Origin: Nautiliaceae bacterium
Lineage (GTDB): Bacteria; Campylobacterota; Campylobacteria; Campylobacterales; Nautiliaceae
Length of the DNA: 43,136 nucleotides
Assembly (NCBI GenBank): GCA_027063865.1
Contig: JAMOQT010000028.1
Coordinates: 1 to 43,136 of the forward strand
Direction of reading: 5' to 3'
Made by a program: the position numbers and the translations under genes. The notes under the pieces are model-generated. The model was not told the origin of the DNA. It worked only from the letters and a program-made list of their open reading frames with translations, and did not search any database. Below, in pieces: positions 8,783-17,862 of the stretch (positions are counted from its first letter, which is position 1; each line of letters opens with the position of its first letter).

Positions 8783-9472
8783 TTATTCCTTTATAATGCT
8801 TAAAACTTCCTCTAAATCTTTTTTTTCAGGACTCATAAGTATTAAATCGTCTTCAATATGCCAGTGACACTCACTGTTGTAAAACCGTGCGCCCGCTATG
8901 TCGAATTCCCTTATTTCACCTTTGTAAATTACCGCTTTTGCGAATTCTCCGTAGCAAAGAGAGAGGCTTAATGCCCCTGGTGCTCTGAATTTAAGATTAT
9001 GATTGCTTAATTTTTGGACAATATCGGGATTTTTATACGCTTTTTCAAAAATAATAACATCGTGTCTGTAGTTTGCGGCAAACGGTTTTCTGAATAAATT
9101 TTCAAATCTTTTACCATTTTTGTCTTTTACGAAATAATCGCCGTTACTGAGATTAACGACAACGGACGCTTCGTTTTCCAAATATACGCTGCATCCGAAA
9201 TACGGAATATGGTTTGATACGTTGTAACTTCCGTCAATCGGGTCGATTATTATTTTTTTGTCTTTTCCGTTATCTATAAATCCCGATTCTTCACTTAAAA
9301 TGTTTCCGTAATCACTAAGTGCTTTTATAAATATTTTTTCGGCAATAAGGTCTATATTAAGGCTTCTGTCCCCTCCGAAACCTATGCCTTGTTCTTCAAA
9401 TATGTTTTCCTCTTCGTGCAGTGCCCTTATGATTTTAAGACTCGCACAAAGCGTTGCGTCTATAAAACTCAT
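8783..9472 (-). CDS. Inositol monophosphatase-family phosphatase
   Basis: A 229-residue member of the Li-sensitive metal-dependent phosphatase superfamily. Metal ligands are visible: Glu61-Glu62 in ILSEESG, and the DPIDGS motif at residues 77-82; the C-terminal EFDIAGARF corresponds to the WDxAAG motif. Likely substrates are inositol phosphates, fructose bisphosphate or PAP/PAPS (CysQ); the sequence does not decide. It is shorter than SuhB (267 residues), as in related Campylobacterota proteins. It overlaps the upstream dsbC-like gene by 4 bp (ATGA) and precedes accD by 3 bp, so expression is tied to the nucleotide/lipid operon. Confidence 0.85.
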   Translation of the reverse strand: MSFIDATLCASLKIIRALHEEENIFEEQGIGFGGDRSLNIDLIAEKIFIKALSDYGNILSEESGFIDNGKDKKIIIDPIDGSYNVSNHIPYFGCSVYLENEASVVVNLSNGDYFVKDKNGKRFENLFRKPFAANYRHDVIIFEKAYKNPDIVQKLSNHNLKFRAPGALSLSLCYGEFAKAVIYKGEIREFDIAGARFYNSECHWHIEDDLILMSPEKKDLEEVLSIIKE

Positions 9473-10205
9473 TTTTTACCTTTTGGAACTAAGTTTCCCC
9501 AGTTTATCTGATTGAAGTTTTTATCATATACGCTTGGTGTCCCCCTGGCTCCCAGTTCTTCAACAGCTTTTTTGGAATTGTTTAATATTTTATCAAATTT
9601 TGCTTTTTCCTCTTTTGTAGGATGATAGTTTTTCCATTTATCGCTTCCGCTTAATGTTTCCCGTAATCTTTTCGCTTTTTCTTCATCGGTTTTTCCGGCT
9701 AATATATAATATGTCATATCTTTTGCGTGTTTATGAAATGAAAGCGGAAATAAAATTACATGCACTTTATAATTTTTTTCCAAATTTGCTTTTGTTTCTT
9801 TTTCCATCATTCTGCAAAAAGGACATTCGGGGTCTGTTATTAAGTATATTTCTTTGTCACCTTTTCCGAAGGTAAATATAACTCCGTTTTGAACAATATT
9901 TTTATTTACAGGAAAATTTGCTCTAAGAGGTTGTCCGTTTTTATTGTTTATCACATTTCCTAAAATTGTATATTTTTTGTCTTTTGTAATGTATATGTTA
10001 CCCGCACCTCTTGGGGTTTTGATGTTTATTATGTAAAAACCGTCTTTAAATACGCCTCTGACTTTAACTATTCCTTTTTTAAGGTCTTTTGAAAGTTTAG
10101 GGTATATGAAACTAGCTTTTAGCACATCATTTAACTCTTTTTGAGATAGCAGTTTATCGCTTGCGAATAAACTTGCGGCAATACTTAAACTTAAAATAAT
10201 TTTTT

Positions 10206-10209
<4 letters not shown>
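9469..10209 (-). CDS. Periplasmic DsbC/DsbG-like thiol-disulfide oxidoreductase
   Basis: A secreted thioredoxin-fold protein. The signal peptide [17 protein letters not shown] is followed by an N-terminal dimerisation-like domain (residues 20-115, [26 protein letters not shown]) and a thioredoxin domain with the CPFC active site at 129-132 and the cis-proline loop RGTPSVYD near 222-229. Known DsbC proteins isomerise wrong disulfides in the periplasm, and the N-terminal domain plus CxxC arrangement fits that class rather than DsbA. The reducing partner DsbD is not in the window. The 4-bp overlap with pyrF upstream and with the phosphatase gene downstream indicates one operon. Confidence 0.85.
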
Positions 10210-11494
<1,285 letters not shown>

Positions 11495-11560
11495 TATATA
11501 CCTTTTTTATAATGTAGAGATGAGGGAAAAACACTCTTTTTCAAAATTGTATCAAATTTA

Positions 11561-11569
11561 TGTTATTAT
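11561..11569 (+). promoter_or_regulatory. Extended -10 promoter for accBC
   Basis: TGTTATTAT (extended -10 TG-n-TATTAT) lies 38 bp before the accB ATG. An AAGGAG ribosome-binding site sits 6 nt before the start. No clear -35. Confidence 0.4.
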
Positions 11570-11607
11570 TTTAAAATATTAAATATTATTTTTACTAAGG
11601 AGTATTC

Positions 11608-12063
11608 ATGGACTTGAGAGAAATAAAGAAGCTTTTAGAAGCGTTTGATAAATCCACTACAAATATTTTGGAATATGAAAATGAAAAGTTTAGAATTTAT
11701 TTGGATAAATCCGGCAGTGTGCAAAATGTTGTTCAAAATACCGCTATACAACCTGCCCAGTCTGATAATGCCGCTTTACCCGTTTCTCAGAAAGTTGAAG
11801 CTAAAGTCGAATGTGAAGTAGAAGGAGAGATAATTACATCTCCGATGGTGGGGACGTTTTATCAGGCTCCAAGTCCCGATTCTCCTCCGTATGTAAAAGT
11901 AGGGGATAAAGTTAAAAAAGGCCAGACTCTGTGTATAATCGAAGCTATGAAGATTATGAACGAACTTGAAGCCGAATTTGACTGCGAAATTGTTGAAATA
12001 TTGGTTGAAGACGGACAGCCGGTAGAATTTGACACTCCGCTTTTCAGGGTAAAAAGGGTATAA
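11608..12063 (+). CDS. accB: Biotin carboxyl carrier protein of acetyl-CoA carboxylase
   Basis: Carries the biotin that shuttles CO2 between AccC and AccD/AccA. The 151-residue protein has an N-terminal helix ([16 protein letters not shown]), a Pro/Ala/Gln-containing linker at about residues 37-65 and a C-terminal biotinyl domain with [21 protein letters not shown] and the EAMKIMNE biotinylation motif (Lys115). It has normal length for the family. accC starts at the next base after the stop codon, so the two subunits are made together. Confidence 0.97.
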   Translation: MDLREIKKLLEAFDKSTTNILEYENEKFRIYLDKSGSVQNVVQNTAIQPAQSDNAALPVSQKVEAKVECEVEGEIITSPMVGTFYQAPSPDSPPYVKVGDKVKKGQTLCIIEAMKIMNELEAEFDCEIVEILVEDGQPVEFDTPLFRVKRV

Positions 12064-13398
12064 ATGAAAAGAATTCTAATAGCAAACAGGGGAGAAATCG
12101 CCCTTAGAGCCATCAGGGCTATACATAAACTTAACAAAGAAGCCGTTTGTGTATATTCAAAAGCCGATAAAGAAGCTATATATCTTAAATTTGCAGACGG
12201 TGCCGTATGCGTAGGACCTGCAAAAAGCCAAGAAAGCTATTTAAATATCCCGGCGATAATTACCGCCGCGGAAATGACCGAATGCGACGCAATATTTCCC
12301 GGATACGGGTTTTTAAGCGAAAATCAGACGTTTGTGGAAGTATGCAAAGCGCACAATATCGCTTTTATAGGTCCTTCTCTTGAAGTTATGGAATTAATGG
12401 CTGATAAATCCAAAGCCAAAGAAGTTATGAAAAAAGCCGGAGTCCCAGTAATTCCGGGAAGTGAAGGGGCCATAACTTCGGTTGAAGAAGCAAAAAAAGT
12501 GGCTCGTGAAATAGGATATCCTGTAATTTTAAAAGCCGCAAGCGGAGGCGGCGGAAGAGGAATGAGGGTTGTAGAGGATGAAAGCTATATCGAAAACGCA
12601 TTCCTTGCAGCGTCAAGCGAAGCCGAAAGCGCATTTGGTGACCCTACCATTTATATGGAAAAATATATCGAAAAACCTCGCCACGTTGAGGTTCAGATTT
12701 TAGGGGATAAACACGGAAACGTAATACATTTAGGAGAGAGGGACTGTTCGCTTCAAAGAAGACACCAAAAGCTTATAGAAGAATCCCCAGCTAATATTTT
12801 AGACGAAAAAACTAGGAAAAAACTTCACGAAACCGCCGTAAAAGCCGCAAAAGCCATAGGGTATTACAGTGCTGGGACTATTGAATTTTTGGTGGATAAA
12901 AATCTCAATTTCTATTTTATGGAAATGAATACAAGACTTCAGGTTGAACATCCTGTAAGTGAAATGGTAACGGGGCTTGATCTTGTCGAATGGATGATTA
13001 AGGTGGAAGAGGGTGAAAAAATACCTTCTCAAGACGAAGTTCAAATAAAAGGCCATGCAATTGAGTGCAGAATTTTAGCTGAAGACCCTGAAAAATTCAT
13101 ACCAAGTCCCGGTAAAATTCAAAAACTCTACATTCCGGGAGGCAAAGACGTAAGGGTTGATACTCACGTTTATGCGGGATATGTCATTCCTCAGTATTAC
13201 GACAGCCTGATTGCAAAAGTAATTACGTGGGGTAAAGACAGGGAAGAAGCTATAAACGTAATGAAAGAAGCGCTTAAAGAATTTCAGGTAAGCGGAATTA
13301 AAACTTCAATACCGTTTCATTTAAAAATGCTTGAAAATGAAGATTTTATCAATAACGATTATGATACGAAATATCTCGAAACTAAGGGATTAGTTTAA
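12064..13398 (+). CDS. accC: Biotin carboxylase subunit of acetyl-CoA carboxylase
   Basis: ATP-dependent carboxylation of biotin on AccB. The 444-residue ATP-grasp enzyme has N-terminal KRILIANRGEIALRAIRA, FPGYGFLSENQTF, the glycine-rich ATP loop KAASGGGGRGMRVV (residues 157-170), EKYIEKPRHVEVQILGD, GERDCSLQRRHQKLIEESP, EMNTRLQVEHPVSEMVTG and the C-terminal domain ECRILAEDP...VRVDTHVYAGY. It follows accB with no gap. The last 17 bp overlap the convergent DUF3108 gene. Confidence 0.97.
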   Translation: MKRILIANRGEIALRAIRAIHKLNKEAVCVYSKADKEAIYLKFADGAVCVGPAKSQESYLNIPAIITAAEMTECDAIFPGYGFLSENQTFVEVCKAHNIAFIGPSLEVMELMADKSKAKEVMKKAGVPVIPGSEGAITSVEEAKKVAREIGYPVILKAASGGGGRGMRVVEDESYIENAFLAASSEAESAFGDPTIYMEKYIEKPRHVEVQILGDKHGNVIHLGERDCSLQRRHQKLIEESPANILDEKTRKKLHETAVKAAKAIGYYSAGTIEFLVDKNLNFYFMEMNTRLQVEHPVSEMVTGLDLVEWMIKVEEGEKIPSQDEVQIKGHAIECRILAEDPEKFIPSPGKIQKLYIPGGKDVRVDTHVYAGYVIPQYYDSLIAKVITWGKDREEAINVMKEALKEFQVSGIKTSIPFHLKMLENEDFINNDYDTKYLETKGLV

Positions 13399-14116
13399 AA
13401 TCTTTAATCCCTCCTTTTAAATCCCCTATTTTAAGAACGTTTTTAACCATGCCTTTAAGTGTAACCCAGTTTTTTGGCTCTATTACCAGATATAAAATAC
13501 CTTTATCCCCGGCAAAAACTTTATTGTATAGATTTGCCTTGATATAAACCCCTTTTTCATTGTCAAAAGTCTTTTTTACTTTTTCAAGTTCTTTCCCTTT
13601 TGGAAAGGTTACATCGATTTTGCCGTCGCTTTTTCTACCACCGAGTGCGTAAAAGGTGTAAATTTCTTTTTTGGGCAGTTTTTTTAAGTAGCTTGGAAGG
13701 TTAAAATATAAACTCAATATATCATCAGGCGTGTAATAAGGCAGTGTCTCTTTTACTTTCAGTTTGCCGTTTTTGTATTTAAGGCGGGTTATTTTTTTGT
13801 TTTTATGATCAAACAGGTATATTCTTTTGTAAAAATCATTCCCCTTTTTTCTTGTGGAAATGTAAGCTTTAGGAATTAATATATTGTTTTTGACAACGCC
13901 GATACTCGAATAAGTTTGGACCATATGTTTTGAAAGCGCAGCGGCAAGTCCCAATGCCTTGCTTTCGGTGTAGATTTTATAATTTGTGGCGTTTACTTCA
14001 TATATTGCGTTTGCTTCGGCAATGGTTCCGAAAATCCCGTATTTTGCGTAATAACTTGCTATCATTGTTTTTGCGTTTAAAAATAGCGCTAAAATCAACA
14101 CTAAAAATATTCTCAT
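13382..14116 (-). CDS. DUF3108 family exported protein
   Basis: A 244-residue secreted protein. The signal peptide MRIFLVLILALFLNAKT leads into a beta-rich region typical of DUF3108: YAKYGIFGTIAEANAIYEVNATNYKIYTESKALGLAAALS (residues 23-62), a DDILSLYFNL helix, and the C-terminal strand set ILYLVIEPKNWVTLKGMVKNVLKIGDLKGGI. The family is thought to be periplasmic and resembles LolA-like half-barrels, but no function is established. It ends 17 bp inside accC on the opposite strand. An AAAAAGG site precedes the ATG. Confidence 0.75.
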   Translation of the reverse strand: MRIFLVLILALFLNAKTMIASYYAKYGIFGTIAEANAIYEVNATNYKIYTESKALGLAAALSKHMVQTYSSIGVVKNNILIPKAYISTRKKGNDFYKRIYLFDHKNKKITRLKYKNGKLKVKETLPYYTPDDILSLYFNLPSYLKKLPKKEIYTFYALGGRKSDGKIDVTFPKGKELEKVKKTFDNEKGVYIKANLYNKVFAGDKGILYLVIEPKNWVTLKGMVKNVLKIGDLKGGIKDFKLIP

Positions 14117-14133
14117 TTATAACCTTTTTGATA

Positions 14134-14142
14134 ATTATAGCA
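14134..14142 (-). promoter_or_regulatory. Promoter of the DUF3108 gene
   Basis: The minus strand reads TGCTATAAT (extended -10), with the hexamer at 14134-14139, 18 bp before the ATG at 14116. Confidence 0.5.
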
Positions 14143-14326
14143 CAGAGTCGGTTGTTAGGGTTTGAATATTAATTAAGTTCTTGAGGTTTTATGGTTAATT
14201 AGGTTTGTTAATTGTTTTTTTCAAAATTCAGGTCATTATACGGCAGATGTTTTCTCAAAATGATATTTTTTCAGAGGGTTCGATTACAAAAATACAAATA
14301 AGCTTAATAATTAATATCAGTGCCAG

Positions 14327-14353
14327 ACACTTAGTGTAAGTGTTTGATATAAT
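14327..14353 (+). promoter_or_regulatory. Promoter with overlapping operator-like palindrome for the 2-hydroxyacid dehydrogenase
   Basis: A TATAAT -10 hexamer lies at 14348-14353, 25 bp before the ATG. A perfect 7-bp inverted repeat, ACACTTA-GTG-TAAGTGT (14327-14343), occupies the spacer just upstream of the -10, where a repressor would block polymerase. The remainder of the 261-bp gap (14143-14326) has no ORF; it contains the CAGAGGGTTCGATT motif near 14271. Confidence 0.45.
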
Positions 14354-14377
14354 TGTCATAAAAAATAAAGGGTTGCA

Positions 14378-15298
14378 ATGAATATCGTTTTTTTGGATGC
14401 GTTAACGCTGGGGGATGTTGATTTTAAAAGGTTTGAAAAATTCGGAGAGGTTAAAATTTATCAGACAACAAAACCGTCTCAGACGCTTGAAAGGGTGAAA
14501 AATGCGGATATTGTGGTAACCAATAAGGTGGTAATTGATAAAAATATAATGGATAATTCGGATATTAAATTTATTCAAATCGCCGCAACGGGTATGAATA
14601 ACGTGGATTTGGAATATGCCGAAAAAAAAGGAATAACTGTAAAAAACGTGGCCGGGTATTCCACAAATGCGGTTATTCAGCATACGTTTGCGCTGGTGTT
14701 AGGGCTTATTAACAAAATCTGTTATTTTGACAAATATACCCGCGAAGAATATCCCAAAAGCGAAATATTTACACACATTCAAAACTGGTTTGAAATATCG
14801 GGGAAAAGATGGGGTATAATAGGGCTTGGTGAAATCGGAAGGGGCGTTGCCGGTATTGCAAAAAGTTTCGGTGCGGAGGTTGTGTATTACTCCACAAGCG
14901 GAAAAAACAACAACCCAGAATATAAAAGGGTCGGGCTTGATGAGCTTTTAAAAACAAGCGATATAATTTCAATACACGCACCGCTAAATGAAAACACCAA
15001 AAACCTTTTAAATTATGAAAAACTCTCATTAATCAAAGAAAACGCAATATTGGTAAATGTAGGAAGAGGCGGTATAATTAACGAAAAAGATTTGGCAAAG
15101 ATTTTAGAAAAAAATGATATTTTCGTAGGGCTTGACGTATTTGAAAAAGAACCGGTAAGCGCCGATAATCCTCTTTTGAAATTCAAAGATAAAACGCTTC
15201 TAAGCCCTCATGTTGCATGGACAAGCATTGAAGCAAGAAATAAACTGATGGATGGTATTTATAACAATATTAAAGAAGTTGTAAAAAATTGCGATTAA
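14378..15298 (+). CDS. D-isomer-specific 2-hydroxyacid dehydrogenase
   Basis: A 306-residue NAD(P)-dependent dehydrogenase of the D-2-hydroxyacid family. The substrate-binding N-terminal domain includes IQIAATGMNNVDLEYAEKKGITVKNVAGYS. The Rossmann nucleotide-binding motif is GLGEIGRGVAGIAKSFGAEV. Catalytic elements are Arg in NVGRGGIINE, Glu in DVFEKEPV and His in LSPHVAWTSIEA. Hydroxypyruvate/glyoxylate reductase or D-lactate dehydrogenase are the closest general roles; the substrate cannot be told from sequence, and it lacks the long C-terminal domains of SerA. It is monocistronic, with its own promoter and a terminator-like stem after the stop. Confidence 0.88.
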   Translation: MNIVFLDALTLGDVDFKRFEKFGEVKIYQTTKPSQTLERVKNADIVVTNKVVIDKNIMDNSDIKFIQIAATGMNNVDLEYAEKKGITVKNVAGYSTNAVIQHTFALVLGLINKICYFDKYTREEYPKSEIFTHIQNWFEISGKRWGIIGLGEIGRGVAGIAKSFGAEVVYYSTSGKNNNPEYKRVGLDELLKTSDIISIHAPLNENTKNLLNYEKLSLIKENAILVNVGRGGIINEKDLAKILEKNDIFVGLDVFEKEPVSADNPLLKFKDKTLLSPHVAWTSIEARNKLMDGIYNNIKEVVKNCD

Positions 15299-15347
15299 AT
15301 TTTTTGGGTAATACCAATCCCCAAAAATTGAACATTTATTTTGGGGA
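15299..15347 (+). terminator. Terminator-like alternative hairpins after the dehydrogenase gene
   Basis: Three mutually complementary segments follow the stop: TTTTTTGGG, then CCCCAAAAA, then TTTTGGGG. Either the first pair or the second pair can form a stem of about 8 bp; the second is followed by AAAAATG on the plus strand. It probably ends transcription, and may work in both directions. Confidence 0.45.
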
Positions 15348-15360
15348 AAAATGTGAAAAA

Positions 15361-15597
15361 GGTGAATGTAACAGGGCTGTTTCACGCTGAAGATATTTAA
15401 ATAACGAAAAAGTAAAAATATGACAGCGTTGTGGATTTTAACGAAAATTTTGCGTTAAAAAAAGTGCGTCTACCCGTTAGGGCGCTTGCCGTTCGCACTT
15501 TTTAGCAAAATTTGAGTGTTGCGCAAGCAAAAAGGAGCACGAAGCTGTCATATTTTTATCTTTGTAGTTTAGCATGAAACAACCCTGGTGAATGTAA
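15361..15597. mobile_element. MITE-like long inverted repeat flanked by an 11-bp direct repeat
   Basis: GGTGAATGTAA occurs at 15361-15371 and again at 15587-15597. Between them lies an imperfect palindrome of about 214 bp. The outer arms are 15373-15388 against 15571-15586 (14 of 16 paired). A perfect 14-bp pair follows at 15414-15427 and 15544-15557 (AAAAATATGACAGC). Inner arms (AAATTTTGC and AGTGCG blocks) lie near 15446-15468 and 15494-15513, around a 25-nt core that is richer in G+C than its surroundings. No ORF is present. The target-duplication-like flanks fit a non-autonomous transposed element. It fills most of the gap between two convergent genes. Confidence 0.6.
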
Positions 15598-15609
15598 GAG
15601 TTGGTATGA

Positions 15610-16302
15610 TTATTTATCGTATTTTTGCCAGCGGTTTGATTTAATCATGTTTTTTAGCAGTTTTATATATTCTTCTTTTTGTTGGGAATAGTTTATCATA
15701 GTATCGGCAGCTTCCAATCCGGTAAAACGTCTTTTGTTTTTTGTGTATCTGTATCTTAATTCCCTGAATTTTTTATATGCGGGGTTTCTGTTGAGGTTAC
15801 GCATATATGCGGCAATTGACGCTTCGAGGGAAGGAAATATTTTAATGGAGTAGTTTATGTCTATATCTTTATATTTGCTTTTTGGGGCGAGTCCTTTATT
15901 GGAATATTCCCAGTGTCCGAAAATATTGTTTGCTTCTTTTACGAACCTGCTTTTGCCCCAGCCGCTTTCTATTGCAGCCTGGGCTAAAGCTAAGGAAGGT
16001 GGGATGGTGTTTATTTTTTTTAAAAACTCTTCTTTATCGGTGATGTTTTTTATTTTGTATATTTTGGCGATTTTAGATAAAAAAGCTATTTTTTTGGGAT
16101 TCATTAAATAATAGGGGTCGTTGAAAATATCTATGATTAATTTTCTTAAATGCGCTATTTTTTTGTTTTCAGTCTGGATTAAAGGCAGCATAATTTCGAC
16201 AAAAGCTTCTTTTTGCTGTTTTGTGTCTTTGATTTTATAATACCACGAAGGAAAAGCACCGTATAAATTCAGTGCTAGTGCAAGTGAAATGAGTTTTTTC
16301 AA
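15610..16302 (-). CDS. Exported glucosaminidase (Bax-like peptidoglycan hydrolase)
   Basis: A 230-residue secreted protein of the mannosyl-glycoprotein endo-beta-N-acetylglucosaminidase family (GH73/Bax type). The signal peptide is MKKLISLALALNLYGAF. The catalytic region reads PPSLALAQAAIESGWGKSRFVKEANNIFGHW, with the glutamate of AIESGWG as the expected acid, followed by IKIFPSLEASIAAYMRNLNRNPAYKKFRELR, also typical. It should cleave glycan strands of peptidoglycan in the periplasm. It is the last gene of the leftward run, 9 bp after rnhB. Confidence 0.85.
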   Translation of the reverse strand: MKKLISLALALNLYGAFPSWYYKIKDTKQQKEAFVEIMLPLIQTENKKIAHLRKLIIDIFNDPYYLMNPKKIAFLSKIAKIYKIKNITDKEEFLKKINTIPPSLALAQAAIESGWGKSRFVKEANNIFGHWEYSNKGLAPKSKYKDIDINYSIKIFPSLEASIAAYMRNLNRNPAYKKFRELRYRYTKNKRRFTGLEAADTMINYSQQKEEYIKLLKNMIKSNRWQKYDK

Positions 16303-16311
16303 AAAATCTCC

Positions 16312-16893
16312 TTAAAAAAGTGTCGGTTCTAGCGCTTTTAGTCTGTAACTTTTTCGATGAATATCGCTAAAACCGTGTTTTTTAATCTCTTCTATGTGCT
16401 CTTTTGTGATATAGCCTTTGTGTTTTTTGAAATTATACATTGGATAATTATCGGCAATTTCAATCATATATTTATCACGGCTGACTTTTGCCAGAATGCT
16501 TGCTGCGCTTATCTGCTTTATTTTACTGTCTCCCTTTATTATTGTTTCAATTCCTTCGACGCCGAAATTAGAATTGCCGTCAAACAGATATTTTTCGGCT
16601 TTCAGGGTGTTTTTTATTTCTTTTAATGCGTAATTTATTGCGTAAGAGAGTCCCTTTTTGTCGATTATTTTGTTATTCACAAACACTATGTGGTATTCAC
16701 AGGTTTGTTTAATAACCTCAAAAAGCTCTTCCCTTTTTTTCTCACTTAGTTTTTTTGAATCATTAATATCTTCTAAATAATTTTCCATTTTCCATTTTCC
16801 ATTTTCTATTTTAAAAATGCACCCCGCCACTACAAGTGGTCCGGCTATAGGTCCTCTTCCTGCTTCGTCTATTCCGCAAATCTCCACTGCCAA
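16312..16893 (-). CDS. rnhB: Ribonuclease HII with a repeat-encoded loop
   Basis: Removes ribonucleotides from DNA and RNA-DNA hybrids. The 193-residue protein has the start motif ICGIDEAGRGPIAGPLVVAG with Asp9-Glu10, DSKKLSEKKREELF (residues 45-58), LFDGNSNFG and AASILAKVSRDKYM with further acidic residues, and KHKGYITKEH. Residues 29-38 ([10 protein letters not shown]) are translated from a heptamer array at 16781-16808; they fall in the variable loop between the first strand and DSKKLS, where overall length stays similar to other RNase HII proteins. The gene overlaps the upstream ATPase gene by 25 bp. Confidence 0.95.
   Translation of the reverse strand: MAVEICGIDEAGRGPIAGPLVVAGCIFKIENGKWKMENYLEDINDSKKLSEKKREELFEVIKQTCEYHIVFVNNKIIDKKGLSYAINYALKEIKNTLKAEKYLFDGNSNFGVEGIETIIKGDSKIKQISAASILAKVSRDKYMIEIADNYPMYNFKKHKGYITKEHIEEIKKHGFSDIHRKSYRLKALEPTLF
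16781..16808 (-). repeat. Heptamer array inside rnhB
   Basis: On the minus strand it reads TAGAAAA followed by three copies of TGGAAAA, in frame with rnhB and translated as part of [10 protein letters not shown]. The unit and the reading phase are the same as in pyrF and thiE. Confidence 0.9.
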
Positions 16894-17834
16894 AACGGTG
16901 TTACCTCCACTTCAAAATTTTTCCATTCAAATTCGAATTCGTTTGAAATCGTAATTACCTGAACTTTATCTACGTCTTTTACTTTTTTGAGTTTCTCTTC
17001 AAGTATCTCTTCGTTCGCAAAAGGCATAACCATTATACCCAAACGTTTTTTCGGAATATAAAAACTCAAAGTGTCTTTGTAAAAAATTTCATCTTCATTC
17101 AGTTCTAAAAAAACAATGTTTTCAAATGTTAAAAGTATGTTTTTTCTGTTGGTGAGGATGTTTTTAAACGCAAAGTTGTATGCATAAAACTTTTTGGGAG
17201 ATTTTGGAGAGTTGAATTTATTAACTTCGAAAATCACTCTTTTTTCTATAAGTTCGTTTGTTGTTTTGTAAAAGCTGTCTTTACTGATTTTTATGTGTTT
17301 TTTTAGTATCTGATATATCTGATAGAGTGTAAATTTTTCGCCTATATGAGAAAAATAAAATTTTAAGATTTCTTTGTTGAACGGGAGCAGTTCGAAGAGG
17401 TCTTTTAAATATTCTTCTTTAAAATAGTCTTCAAGGTAGATACTTCTTGGCAAATTTCCCGTTTTTAAAAATTTATCAAAACTGTGGGTTATGCTTTGAG
17501 AGTTGTCGAAAGAAAAAAACTCTTCAAAATCGAGCGCTTTTAATTCAATGTTTTTAAATCCTTCAATGTCTGTTTTTTTATCCGTAATAATAAATGTCGT
17601 AACAGGGGGAATGTCTATCGAGAAATCGAAATTGTCAAGTATTAAAAGGTCAATTCCCGAAAAATCGAAATTTTTTTCTCTGTAATCGGAAAAATCCATA
17701 TATTTGTATTTTCCTTTGAAATTTTCCAAAAAATTAAACACCAAAAACGTTTTTCCCACGCCTTTAGGTCCTGAGATTACAGTGTTTTGAAAATCGAGTT
17801 TAACTTTTCTGTCATGTATCTTTTTTGGAAGCAT
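16869..17834 (-). CDS. P-loop ATPase of the AAA_14/DUF4143-like type
   Basis: A 321-residue ATP-binding protein. The Walker A motif is SGPKGVGKTF at residues 21-30; the Walker B is IDLLILDNFDF near 59-69; FIITDKK after it fits the sensor-1 strand. The C-terminal half has a predicted winged-helix part (FTLYQIYQILKKHIKISKDSFYKTTNELIEKRVIFEV) and a nuclease-like or DUF4143-like tail ending in KKFYAYNFAFKNIL. Such ATPases are common in Campylobacterota and archaea; no precise role is known. It starts 28 bp after the MFS stop and overlaps rnhB. Confidence 0.75.
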   Translation of the reverse strand: MLPKKIHDRKVKLDFQNTVISGPKGVGKTFLVFNFLENFKGKYKYMDFSDYREKNFDFSGIDLLILDNFDFSIDIPPVTTFIITDKKTDIEGFKNIELKALDFEEFFSFDNSQSITHSFDKFLKTGNLPRSIYLEDYFKEEYLKDLFELLPFNKEILKFYFSHIGEKFTLYQIYQILKKHIKISKDSFYKTTNELIEKRVIFEVNKFNSPKSPKKFYAYNFAFKNILTNRKNILLTFENIVFLELNEDEIFYKDTLSFYIPKKRLGIMVMPFANEEILEEKLKKVKDVDKVQVITISNEFEFEWKNFEVEVTPFWQWRFAE

Positions 17835-17862
17835 TAAGCTCCTTTAATTTTATCTTAATGTA

